Shown: piece by piece, positions 8,271 through 14,939 of the stretch
Position numbering within the stretch: the stretch's first letter is position 1
How the letters are laid out: every line of letters begins with the position of its first letter
DNA from: Lentisphaeria bacterium UBA1732
Lineage (GTDB): Bacteria > Verrucomicrobiota > Lentisphaeria > Victivallales > UBA1829
Length of the DNA: 32,452 bases
Direction of reading: 5' to 3'
Assembly (NCBI GenBank): GCA_002315855.1
Contig: DCIG01000043.1
Span: 56,170-88,621, forward strand
Program-made: the position numbers and the translations under genes
The notes under the pieces: model-generated
Told to the model about the DNA's origin: nothing
The model's input: the letters and a program-made list of their open reading frames with translations, nothing else
Databases searched by the model: none

Positions 8271-9350
8271 TCAGCTCCTGTAGATTCCTTCGAGTGTTTT
8301 GAGCAGACGGTCTACATCGGCATCGGTACCGACGGTAATGCGGACATATTTTCCCGTAATTGCTCCGGCGAAGTAGCGAACCAGAATATTCTTCTTGCGC
8401 AGTTCGAGGAAACAGCGTTCGCCATTGCTGTCCGGCGGCATTGCAAACAGGAAGTTTGTTGACGAAGGAACAACGCTGAACCCGAGTTTCAGCAGACCTT
8501 GTAGGAGTTTCTCCCGCGAGGAACGGATTTTCGCAACGCAGTCCTTGAAATATTCATGGTCGCGGAGGGAGGCCACCGCAAGCATCTGGGTCAGGTAGGA
8601 CACGTTGTAGGAATCCTTCATTTTCAGCAGACCTTCGATGATGCGGGGATGTGCGGCGGCATAACCGAAACGCAGTCCCGCTAATGCGCGGGATTTCGAG
8701 AAGGTGCGCGAAAGAATCAGATTCGGGTATTTCCCGAAGAGTGTCATGCAGGAATCTTCTGCAAAATCCGTATAGGCTTCATCCACCAGCACAATCCCGC
8801 GGAATCCGGCACAGACGGCCTCGATTTCAGACAAGGGGAATGTATTGCCCGTAGGGGCGTTCGGACGAGTCAGAATCAGGATGTTTGCATCCGAGGCGGA
8901 CTTCAGAATTGTTTCTGTGTCCGGAAGCCGGAAATCTTCGGTCAAATCAACGAAGCGGATCGGTGCGCCGTTCAGTTGCGCAAGCGTCGGATAAAGCGTG
9001 TAGGACGGACGCAGACAGGCAATCGGCAAAGACGGCGAGCTGAAACACCGGATGATGATATTGAGAATGTCATCGGACCCGTTGCCGCAGATAATCTGGC
9101 TGCGTTCCAGTCCGAGGCAGTTCGCAAGCTCATCGCGCACCGGATCGGAATTCGGATTCGGATAAAGACGGAGATGCGAATAATCTCCGGTTCGCAGAAA
9201 TTCGCCCACGCCGGGGGCAGGGGGATACGGGCTTTCGTTGGTATTCAGTTTGAGCAGGTCAGGAAGATTGAGCTGTTCGCCGGGCTGATAGCCGGACATC
9301 GCATCAATATCTGACCGGAAATAAGAGATATATTCGGAATCGGGAAACAT
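8271..9350 (-). CDS. hisC: Histidinol-phosphate aminotransferase
   Basis: A PLP-dependent fold type I enzyme that converts imidazole-acetol phosphate to histidinol phosphate. 359 residues. The substrate-binding start KLNTNESPYPP is present. Asp190 and Tyr193 (VDEAYTDF) hold the cofactor, and Lys219 in SRTFSKSRALAGLR forms the Schiff base. I placed the start at the ATG at 9350, 13 bases after the hisD stop. A longer frame reaching 9443 would overlap hisD and add 31 residues unlike the family. The position after hisD supports the histidine assignment over other class I/II aminotransferases. Confidence 0.93.
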   Translation of the reverse strand: MFPDSEYISYFRSDIDAMSGYQPGEQLNLPDLLKLNTNESPYPPAPGVGEFLRTGDYSHLRLYPNPNSDPVRDELANCLGLERSQIICGNGSDDILNIIIRCFSSPSLPIACLRPSYTLYPTLAQLNGAPIRFVDLTEDFRLPDTETILKSASDANILILTRPNAPTGNTFPLSEIEAVCAGFRGIVLVDEAYTDFAEDSCMTLFGKYPNLILSRTFSKSRALAGLRFGYAAAHPRIIEGLLKMKDSYNVSYLTQMLAVASLRDHEYFKDCVAKIRSSREKLLQGLLKLGFSVVPSSTNFLFAMPPDSNGERCFLELRKKNILVRYFAGAITGKYVRITVGTDADVDRLLKTLEGIYRS

Positions 9351-9363
9351 AGTTTTTCTCAGA

Positions 9364-10674
9364 TTATTTTTTCTTGGAAAATGCGGGATCGAAGCGGATG
9401 GAAATACTGCGTCCGTGCCCGTCAAGACCTTCCGTTTCTGCAAACATCAGCAGCGCTTTTTTGTCTGCGGCGAGTGCTTGTTCTGTGTAGGAAAGAATGC
9501 TGCTTCTGCGGATGAAATCGCCTGCGGTAATGCCGTGGAAGAATTTCGCTGTGCCGGCTGTGGGCAGAACGTGGCTTGGACCTGCGGTGAAATCTCCGGC
9601 CGGTTCGGGGGTCCATTCGCCGAGGAAAATCGCCCCTGCCGCTTTGATTTTGCGCAGAAGTTTGCGGGCTTGCATTCCCTGAAGTTCCAGATGTTCAGGC
9701 GCATACTTGGACCCGATTTCTGCGGCAATGTCCAGATTCGGTGCGAGAATCAGGTAAATCCCGTTTTCGATGACCTTGCGAAGCGGACCTTGGCGTGTCA
9801 GAGAATCCGCCTGACGGAGAATGGCATCATGTACATCCGAGAGGAGTTCCTTGGAATCGGTTACGAGAACCGCCTGTTCCAGCCCGGAGCCGTGTTCTGC
9901 CTGAGAAAGCATGTCGGCGGCAATCCATTCGGGATTGGCTGTCTTGTCGGCGATGACCATGACTTCGGAAGGACCTGCGACCATATCGATTGCAACTCGT
10001 CCGTAAACAAGTCGTTTTGCCGCGGCTACGTATGCGTTGCCGGGGCCGACGATTTTTTCAACGGGGCGAATCGTGCTTGTGCCGTAGGCAAGAGCTGCAA
10101 TCGCGGTGGCTCCGCCCATTTTGTAAATTTCCGTGGCTCCGGCTTTTTTCAGAGCGTACAGCGTGGCAGGATTGATTGTGCCGTCCTTGCGCGGCGGTGT
10201 GGCTGCCACGATTTCCGGCACACCTGCGGCTTTCGCGATGGCAACCGTATGGATGGCGCTGGACACCAGCGGTGCAGTGCCGCCCGGCACATAACATGCC
10301 ACACGCTGCATCGGATTAAACTGCTCGCCCAGCAAAACGCCTTCGCGGGCAGGAGATATCCAGGACGATGGAATCGTTTCTTTCGCAAAATCACGAACGT
10401 GCCGGATCGCCAGTGCGACTGCCGATTTGAGCTTGGCGGAAACCTGTGCTTCCGCATCCGCGATTTCCTGCTCTGAAACTCTTACCGTGGCCGCATTCAG
10501 GTCGGCTCCATCGAATTTTTTGATTTGCGCGAAAACGGCCGCATCGCCGGACATCATCACTTCTCCGACAATCGCACGGACGCGTTCTTCGATTTCAGGG
10601 GGGCAGGCGGGACGGGTATAAAGAGCTTCAAGACGGGCAAGACCGTCGGAAGATGAATAGTCAAGTGTTTGCAT
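9364..10674 (-). CDS. hisD: Histidinol dehydrogenase
   Basis: 436 residues, close to E. coli HisD (434). It carries out the last two oxidations from histidinol to histidine with NAD and zinc. The expected zinc ligands are Gln258 and His261 (SQAEHG), Asp361 (DFTAGPSHVLPT) and His420 (LDGHGRS). The catalytic pair Glu327-His328 is in PEHLEL. The signature IDMVAGPSEVMVIAD is at about 229-243. AGGAAAGG precedes the ATG. It is the first gene of hisD-hisC-unknown-cmk-ybgC. No other his genes are in the window. Confidence 0.96.
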   Translation of the reverse strand: MQTLDYSSSDGLARLEALYTRPACPPEIEERVRAIVGEVMMSGDAAVFAQIKKFDGADLNAATVRVSEQEIADAEAQVSAKLKSAVALAIRHVRDFAKETIPSSWISPAREGVLLGEQFNPMQRVACYVPGGTAPLVSSAIHTVAIAKAAGVPEIVAATPPRKDGTINPATLYALKKAGATEIYKMGGATAIAALAYGTSTIRPVEKIVGPGNAYVAAAKRLVYGRVAIDMVAGPSEVMVIADKTANPEWIAADMLSQAEHGSGLEQAVLVTDSKELLSDVHDAILRQADSLTRQGPLRKVIENGIYLILAPNLDIAAEIGSKYAPEHLELQGMQARKLLRKIKAAGAIFLGEWTPEPAGDFTAGPSHVLPTAGTAKFFHGITAGDFIRRSSILSYTEQALAADKKALLMFAETEGLDGHGRSISIRFDPAFSKKK

Positions 10675-10696
10675 CTGAAAACCTTTCCTGTATAGC

Positions 10697-10717
10697 GGAT
10701 TTCAGAACTTTCAGCTC
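10697..10717. repeat. Possible mini remnant of the inverted-repeat family
   Basis: GGATTTCAGAACTTTCAGCTC resembles a fused pair of element ends, as in the mini copy at 23897-23939 (left GATTTCAGAAG, right TTTTCAGCTC). It lies in the hisD leader. It is short and may be chance. Confidence 0.25.
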
Positions 10718-10865
10718 ACTCAGAAAATCAAATGCCCTCGGAAAATCCTGACCTCTGCCATCCGAAACAGCAGATTCTGAACCTCCTGAACTGGCAAATC
10801 AATACCATGTCGTTCGTTGATAGTCCCGAATTAAGAAAATCTTGTGGAAATAATCATATCTATAT

Positions 10866-10894
10866 ATTATACTTCCACAGAACGAAAAAATCCA
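10866..10894 (-). promoter_or_regulatory. Promoter of the hisD operon
   Basis: On the minus strand a perfect TATAAT (10866-10871) with a weak -35 TGGATT 17 bases upstream. The leader is about 185 bases. A 26-codon reading frame in the leader contains no histidine codons, so I see no classical his attenuator peptide. Confidence 0.45.
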
Positions 10895-11007
10895 GTCATA
10901 ATATAAGAAAATAACAAAAAAGTATCCGATTCCTGTTTCTTTGCAATGAAAAATCGTTACGGGGACTTGCACGTTGAATCTTTTTCCCGCTTTTTTATTG
11001 TTTCGAC

Positions 11008-11035
11008 TTGAAAAAACATTTTTTTGTGCTAAAGT
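11008..11035 (+). promoter_or_regulatory. Promoter of tRNA-Thr
   Basis: TTGAAA (11008-11013), a 16-bp spacer and TAAAGT (11030-11035) preceded by TGC. The predicted start is near 11042, about 13 bases before the mature tRNA. Confidence 0.45.
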
Positions 11036-11054
11036 AATACTCATACTTTTGGAT

Positions 11055-11130
11055 GCCAACATAGCTCAGTCGGTAGAGCGGTTCACTCGTAATGAACAGG
11101 TCGTCGGTCCGATTCCGACTGTTGGCTCCA
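11055..11130 (+). tRNA. tRNA-Thr (anticodon CGU, reads ACG)
   Basis: A full cloverleaf of 76 bases. The acceptor GCCAACA pairs with TGTTGGC, the D stem is GCTC/GAGC, and the anticodon stem GTTCA/TGAAC encloses the 7-base loop CTCGTAA. The T stem is GTCGG/CCGAC with loop TCCGATT. The discriminator is U and the CCA end is encoded (11128-11130). A run of seven T (11132-11138) follows directly and may end transcription. Confidence 0.95.
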
Positions 11131-11225
11131 CTTTTTTTATTCTTTCGTTAATTTGTAATTCTTTGATAATCAATAAAATTTATATTTTGCAAAGAGACGT
11201 AAAAATCTTTTTGTCCTTTTTTCGT

Positions 11226-11253
11226 TTGACTTTTGGGTAAAGCAAAATATAGT
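11226..11253 (+). promoter_or_regulatory. Promoter of the DjlA-like gene
   Basis: TTGACT (11226-11231), a 16-bp spacer and TATAGT (11248-11253). The 5' leader would be about 195 bases and contains short-class repeat copy C. Confidence 0.5.
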
Positions 11254-11305
11254 ATGAGTGCATAACTTTACTGGAGAAAATCTGATTCGTTCTTCAAACT
11301 AAAGA

Positions 11306-11375
11306 TATGATTTCAAAAGTCCTGTCGGGAGCTTTGAAAAGAATCTTTCCATCAATGACTTTTGAAATCAAACTC
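11306..11375. repeat. Dispersed inverted-repeat element, short class, copy C
   Basis: A copy of about 70 bp running from ATGATTTCAAAAGTCCTG to CAATGACTTTTGAAATCA. It has the same shortened centre as copy B (GGGAGCTTTGAAAA, TCCATCAA). It lies between the promoter and the start codon of the DjlA-like gene. Confidence 0.75.
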
Positions 11376-11456
11376 TAAAGATATTTTCATCGAACGTATT
11401 CGTTCAAGCGGATTTCTCTGAATCCGCACGGATCATAACACAGAAAGGTTTATTCA

Positions 11457-12263
11457 ATGGGATTGGGCGGAGCAATTGTCGGCGGCATCATTGGTGCTGT
11501 TTTCGGACATCCTTTCCTCGGAGGTGCGGCAGGTGCAATTCTGGGAGATATGGTTTCTTCACGAAATGACGAAGGGCAAACATCCTCCGGGAATGAAAAC
11601 AATTCAGGTGAAATTCCCGATGGCGCTGTCGATACACTGCAAATTTTCTTCATGTGTTTGGGGAAACTTGCCAAAAGTGATGGCGTGGTAGCTCAGGAAG
11701 AAGCAGACTTCGTGAAAGCGTTTCTCAAGCAGATGGATTTGAGCGCGGATGTCCGGAAACAGCTTGTTTCTGCGTTCAATGAGGGGAAAAACTCGTCTCA
11801 GCCATTCCGTAAACTCGTTCGTTTGTTTGCGAAACATGCCAATTCTGAAATGAAGCAGGCGGCGATGAGCGCATTCTGCTGTCTTGTTGCTTCAGACAAC
11901 GTAATTTCACCGGAAGAACGCCAGTGTCTCTTTGAGGCGGAAGCTGAACTGAACCAGCCCGGAGCCGCGAATCGCTTCTTCTCTGAATTCAGCAGCTCCG
12001 GACAAAATGATAATCGGCGTAACACCGGAAAAACTTCTGCATCACCGGGGGCTCTTCAGTCTGCGTATGACATTTTGGGCGTGTCGTCCTCTGCTTCCGA
12101 TGAAGAGATCAAAAAAGTTTGGAGGAAGAAAGTTTTGGAGCTTCATCCCGACCATTTGCAGGGGAAAGGCCTTTCGGAAAGCATTATTCGTCTGGCTGAG
12201 GTTGAATTGAATAAAATCAACGATGCCTACAAGCTCATTCAGCAGCAGCGCGGGATGAAGTGA
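11457..12263 (+). CDS. DjlA-like co-chaperone with TerB and J domains
   Basis: 268 residues. A Gly/Ala-rich hydrophobic N terminus (1-33) could be a membrane anchor with a glycine-zipper pattern. A TerB-like helical domain follows (about 58-165). A C-terminal J domain (about 198-265) has the invariant HPD in LELHPDHL, so it should stimulate a DnaK ATPase. The order anchor-TerB-J is that of E. coli DjlA, a membrane-anchored J protein, and the length is similar (271). GAAAGG lies upstream of the ATG. It is apparently monocistronic. I leave the symbol empty because orthology to djlA is inferred from architecture. Confidence 0.85.
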   Translation: MGLGGAIVGGIIGAVFGHPFLGGAAGAILGDMVSSRNDEGQTSSGNENNSGEIPDGAVDTLQIFFMCLGKLAKSDGVVAQEEADFVKAFLKQMDLSADVRKQLVSAFNEGKNSSQPFRKLVRLFAKHANSEMKQAAMSAFCCLVASDNVISPEERQCLFEAEAELNQPGAANRFFSEFSSSGQNDNRRNTGKTSASPGALQSAYDILGVSSSASDEEIKKVWRKKVLELHPDHLQGKGLSESIIRLAEVELNKINDAYKLIQQQRGMK

Positions 12264-12325
12264 TTTTCTCCGTTTGAAATCCGTTTCGATGTGGTTTCAG
12301 AAATACATCTTTCCGATGAAACGAC

Positions 12326-12408
12326 AAAAAAAGATGGTTCAGGGAAAAGGAGGCAAACCTGAACCATCACAAAGAGTGGAGAGAATGAGTAAACTCTCCT
12401 ATATAGGT
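12326..12408 (-). ncRNA. Candidate small RNA with anti-Shine-Dalgarno terminator loop
   Basis: On the minus strand a promoter (12415-12442) is followed by about 83 bases and a strong rho-independent terminator. The first hairpin has 6-bp arms GGAGAG/CTCTCC (12394-12399 and 12378-12383). The terminator has 11-bp perfect arms (12358-12368 and 12333-12343) and a run of seven T (12332-12326). Its 14-base loop reads TTTGCCTCCTTTTC and contains CCUCCUUU, the anti-Shine-Dalgarno core of 16S rRNA. No open reading frame on this strand lies between promoter and terminator. I recognise no known RNA family. If read on the plus strand the hairpin has no U run and is at best a weak terminator for the DjlA-like gene. 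Confidence 0.5.
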
Positions 12409-12414
12409 ACAATT

Positions 12415-12442
12415 AAGATAGCATCATGGAATGAAAAGTCAA
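12415..12442 (-). promoter_or_regulatory. Promoter of the candidate small RNA
   Basis: On the minus strand TTGACT (12437-12442), a 16-bp spacer and TATCTT (12415-12420) preceded by TGC. The match equals that of the protein-gene promoters in this window. The predicted start is an A at 12408. Confidence 0.5.
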
Positions 12443-12553
12443 ATAGTTTCTGAAAAATAATATCAAAAAAATTGTTCCTCTGAGTTTTTTAAGAAAAAGA
12501 GCCTTTTTTTTCTCTTTTCTACAATTTTTTTACAATAAAGTTCGTTATTGTAT

Positions 12554-12582
12554 TTGAAGTTTTATCGAAACGGTGTTATGTT
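12554..12582 (+). promoter_or_regulatory. Promoter of the Gly/Met-rich protein gene
   Basis: TTGAAG (12554-12559), a 17-bp spacer and TATGTT (12577-12582). The predicted start near 12589 falls 2 bases before mini repeat copy D. Confidence 0.45.
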
Positions 12583-12590
12583 TAAAGAAA

Positions 12591-12618
12591 GCTGATTTCA
12601 AACCTTTGAGATCAGCTC
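12591..12618. repeat. Mini inverted-repeat element, copy D
   Basis: The 28 bases start GCTGATTTCAAA and end TTTGAGATCAGCTC. They look like the two ends of the dispersed element joined with almost no centre. It would form a hairpin at the extreme 5' end of the mRNA for the Gly/Met-rich protein. Confidence 0.55.
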
Positions 12619-12668
12619 GAAAGACCGTTATTCAAACAGCAACTTTGTTTTACCTTCAGGATGTTCTT

Positions 12669-13175
12669 ATGGCAGCACACAAAAAGTCATCTCCCGCCGC
12701 TTCCGGCAACAGCAACACCGCTATCAATGTGGCAACCGTTGTAGTATGCATCATTTTTGTCGCATCTCTTGTTCTCGGAGCCAAACTTTATTTCAGTCTT
12801 GATCCCGCGGCTTCAACGACGACAGCGTCTTCCAGTGAAGATAATGCGGAATCAGCTGAAACTGCTGCTGCCAGACGCACGGTGAATCGCCGTATAACGA
12901 CTTCTTCTACCACGTCAGCCAGAACCACTGCTGCGGCAGAACCTGCGGCGGATCGCAGAAGCCAGACACCTATGGTAAATAACCAGCGTAATAATTGGGC
13001 TGCCGGAAATAATAACTGGGGCGGCGGTGCGGCGGCAGGTGGTCGCGGCGGTCGTGGCGGCGCAGCAGGTGGTCGTGGCGGTCGAGGCGGTGGTATGCCC
13101 GGCGGTATGGGCGGTATGCCCGGTGGTATGGGCGGTATGCGCGGTGGTATGGGTGGTATGCCCGGCGGATTCTGA
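12669..13175 (+). CDS. Membrane-anchored Gly/Met-rich low-complexity protein
   Basis: I do not recognise a family. 168 residues: a Ser/Ala-rich N terminus, one hydrophobic span at about 19-43, a Thr/Ser/Ala/Arg linker, an Asn/Trp patch (about 103-117), then a Gly-rich tail. The tail holds two GGRGGRGG blocks and a run of GGMGGMP-type repeats ending PGGF. Topology predicts a tail outside the cytoplasm or facing the periplasm, but the anchor direction is not certain. I chose the ATG at 12669 because AGGA lies 8 bases upstream. A GTG-initiated extension to 12573 would run through the mini repeat and the predicted start site. A clear terminator follows at 13226. Confidence 0.75.
   Translation: MAAHKKSSPAASGNSNTAINVATVVVCIIFVASLVLGAKLYFSLDPAASTTTASSSEDNAESAETAAARRTVNRRITTSSTTSARTTAAAEPAADRRSQTPMVNNQRNNWAAGNNNWGGGAAAGGRGGRGGAAGGRGGRGGGMPGGMGGMPGGMGGMRGGMGGMPGGF
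13038..13091 (+). repeat. Pair of 24-bp direct repeats in the Gly-rich gene
   Basis: Two 24-base blocks (13038-13061 and 13068-13091) differ at a few third positions and are separated by GCAGCA. Each encodes GGRGGRGG. Confidence 0.8.
13101..13163 (+). repeat. Three tandem 21-bp units (minisatellite) in the Gly-rich gene
   Basis: Units at 13101-13121, 13122-13142 and 13143-13163 each encode GGMGGMP or GGMGGMR and differ by two to four bases. The 21-bp period keeps the frame, so gain or loss of units would change tail length without breaking the protein. Confidence 0.85.
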
Positions 13176-13225
13176 TACCCCAATTCCGCAAGCATTTTCC
13201 CGATATTTGCATTTTTAGCATTTTT

Positions 13226-13253
13226 AAGCTCCGGAGCAATTCGGAGCTTTTTT
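13226..13253 (+). terminator. Terminator of the Gly/Met-rich protein gene
   Basis: Arms AAGCTCCG (13226-13233) and CGGAGCTT (13242-13249) form a perfect 8-bp stem with an 8-base loop, followed by a T run to 13253. It is 50 bases after the stop codon. Confidence 0.85.
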
Positions 13254-13316
13254 CTGTCTTTGAATTTGTTCCATCACAGCCATTGTATAAGCACAGAATG
13301 ACTTGGAATGCATAGA

Positions 13317-13481
13317 GAGCTGATTTCAAAAGTCCTGCCGTGAGGTTTTGAGATTCTCTTCGGCATTTGCCGGAAGAGCTTTTCGGCTGTTACTTTTCCA
13401 AGCATCCCCCTCAAATTACTTCCGCCAAGAGAGCGAAGATACCTCTCAAATTTTTCCTCTAATGACTTTTGGAATCAGCTC
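13317..13481. repeat. Dispersed inverted-repeat element, long class, copy E
   Basis: The best-preserved long copy, 165 bp. The left end is GAGCTGATTTCAAAAGTC and the right end is GACTTTTGGAATCAGCTC, perfect inverted repeats except one T-G pair. The centre carries CTCTTCGGCATTTGCCGG with GAAGAG, an internal hairpin also present in copy A. It lies between two convergent terminators and is the only long copy not in an apparent leader or next to a promoter. Confidence 0.85.
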
Positions 13482-13533
13482 TATTGCAAATGAAATGCTC
13501 CCGTCTGCATTCTCCCCTCTGAAACGCAGACAC

Positions 13534-13583
13534 AAAAAAGCTCAATTCACGTAACCGGGAGCCATCTCAGCACAGAATTGAGC
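13534..13583 (-). terminator. Terminator of the 14285-13611 gene pair
   Basis: On the minus strand GAATTGAGC-type arms (13575-13583 and 13540-13548) form a perfect 9-bp stem with a 26-base loop, followed by six T (13539-13534). A second set of arms, GAAACG/CGTTTC (13521-13526, 13585-13590), lies outside it. Confidence 0.6.
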
Positions 13584-13610
13584 AACGTTTCACGTTTTTA
13601 TCCAGGAAAA

Positions 13611-14024
13611 TCATAGTCGCCACCCCAAAACAGTTCGACTTACAGAAGCATAGGACTTCGGAATGACACGCTTGTTTTGCGGTCTCCCGCTGCAATCATG
13701 AATGACACGTTTCGTCCCCTGTTTGACGGGTGCATTCGTGGAGCAGAAAAAGCCGGATGCAAAATTCTGAAGTCTGTAGTCGTTGGAGAAAAGCTCCGAA
13801 TCGACTAAAAAGGTAAGGTCGAATCCGTATTTCGGAACAGGAAGACTGAAAACAGGCGTCCCCGTCTCCAGTTTCCCGTTCATGAAAAAGCACGGTCCGA
13901 AGAAATGTTGATAGTGCTTTGCTCCAAACGCGAACCAAGTACCCGCATCCGGCGCAACGCCGTGCGAGCAAATCGAGGATTCACGCGTGAATTCGAGTGT
14001 TCGGAATTGGAGCAAAGTATTCAC
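13611..14024 (-). CDS. Small protein of unknown function
   Basis: I do not recognise this 137-residue protein. It is rich in aromatic residues (Phe/Tyr/Trp) and has five cysteines, no signal peptide and no membrane span. The start is a GTG at 14024, 24 bases after the stop of the 78-residue gene, with a weak GAAAG upstream. The gene shares a promoter (14430-14458) and a terminator with that upstream gene. Its conservation cannot be judged here. Position next to the export operon is the only hint of a role. Confidence 0.5.
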   Translation of the reverse strand: MNTLLQFRTLEFTRESSICSHGVAPDAGTWFAFGAKHYQHFFGPCFFMNGKLETGTPVFSLPVPKYGFDLTFLVDSELFSNDYRLQNFASGFFCSTNAPVKQGTKRVIHDCSGRPQNKRVIPKSYASVSRTVLGWRL

Positions 14025-14048
14025 AACCGTACTTTCAGATAAGCTGAA

Positions 14049-14285
14049 TTACTGAGCGTTCTTCTGGAGAATACCGGCTTCGACCAGCTTGTCGATCAGC
14101 TGCTGCATGGAATTGAATGCGCCGAGGAAGCCCTGCGGAGGCATGATGATGCGAATGTTTGCAACCGGGGTCGGAGCCTTGCCGTCTGCTTCGGGCTGAA
14201 GAGTGACGAAGTCAAAGCGAACCATGTTGCCTGCGAAGTGAATCTGACCGATACCGTCAGCGAAGATTTCTTTTTTGTCTGCCAT
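14049..14285 (-). CDS. 78-residue protein, paralogue of the 21210-21638 product
   Basis: The product aligns with the first 75 residues of the protein at 21210-21638. Shared features are an N-terminal IF-(A/C)-(D/E)-G-(I/V)-x-QI, then a beta strand ending V/F-x-F-x-F, a Gly-Arg/Lys-x-P turn, a strand ending in PP-x-GF or PA-NGF, and a final helix with Q-x-L/M-I. The strand-strand-helix layout recalls DUF3467-type proteins, but I cannot confirm that. No signal peptide, cysteine or double-glycine leader is present. AAGGA precedes the ATG. It is divergent from the export operon and has its own good promoter. Confidence 0.75.
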   Translation of the reverse strand: MADKKEIFADGIGQIHFAGNMVRFDFVTLQPEADGKAPTPVANIRIIMPPQGFLGAFNSMQQLIDKLVEAGILQKNAQ

Positions 14286-14429
14286 TTGAAGTTTTCCTTT
14301 ATGGTAAGATTGTTTGTTTTAGTTTGAATTTCGCGGGGACGAAAAGCATTCAGTATTTTATTCACAGACCGCCTTGATCATCTGAGCGCGGAAGCCTGTT
14401 TTTTTGTGAATTGCTTCAAACTTCTCTAT

Positions 14430-14458
14430 ATTATACTTGCTTTTCTGTGAAAAAACAA
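14430..14458 (-). promoter_or_regulatory. Promoter of the 78-residue/137-residue gene pair
   Basis: On the minus strand TTGTTT (14453-14458), a 17-bp spacer and a perfect TATAAT (14430-14435). The leader is about 138 bases. Confidence 0.6.
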
Positions 14459-14723
14459 GTGCAATTCTTCAAATATTTAAAATTTTTTTCTTCTTCAGTC
14501 ATTTTTTCGTCAGAATCATCCAAACCAAGAGAAATATACAATCTTTTTTCTGCACATCCATTGTCTTACCCCCCGATTGCATATCCGCTGAATCGGAACA
14601 TCTCTTCTGAATCTCATGTTTCCATGATGAGAAACGTCATTCGTCTTCTCCCAAAAAACATTGTTTCCCATATTTTTATAGAATAAAAAAGCAGATTTCA
14701 TGCTGATTCCATGCTTTTTTTAT

Positions 14724-14751
14724 TTGACTTTAATAATCTGTATGCTATATT
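14724..14751 (+). promoter_or_regulatory. Promoter of the export operon
   Basis: TTGACT (14724-14729), a 16-bp spacer and TATATT (14746-14751) with TGC directly before it. It is among the strongest matches in the window. The leader runs about 180 bases to the ABC gene and contains a small inverted repeat TGAAAC/GTTTCA (14833-14838, 14844-14849). The 150 bases before it hold AT-rich sequence and no gene I can support. Confidence 0.65.
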
Positions 14752-14939
14752 AGAAAATGTAATCGGAGCCAATCTCGTCGTAATAAGGAAAAATGTTGTC
14801 TTTTTTTCAGGACAAATTCATTCTTTATTATATGAAACCGGGTGTTTCACCACATGTTTTCTGTTTTTTTCTCAAAATACAGGAAATCTGTGCGTGAGGT
14901 ACTTTAACAATATCCCCCCAATCAAATCGGGAAACAAAA

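Noticed and set aside
9351..9443. Longer start of hisC
   Set aside because: It would overlap hisD by 80 bases and add residues unlike the family.
10675..10860. A histidine attenuator leader peptide
   Set aside because: The only short frame in the hisD leader, about 26 codons, has no histidine codons, and I found no clear terminator/antiterminator pair.
12573..12668. N-terminal extension of the Gly/Met-rich protein from a GTG
   Set aside because: It passes through mini repeat D and starts upstream of the predicted transcript start, while ATG 12669 has a good ribosome site.
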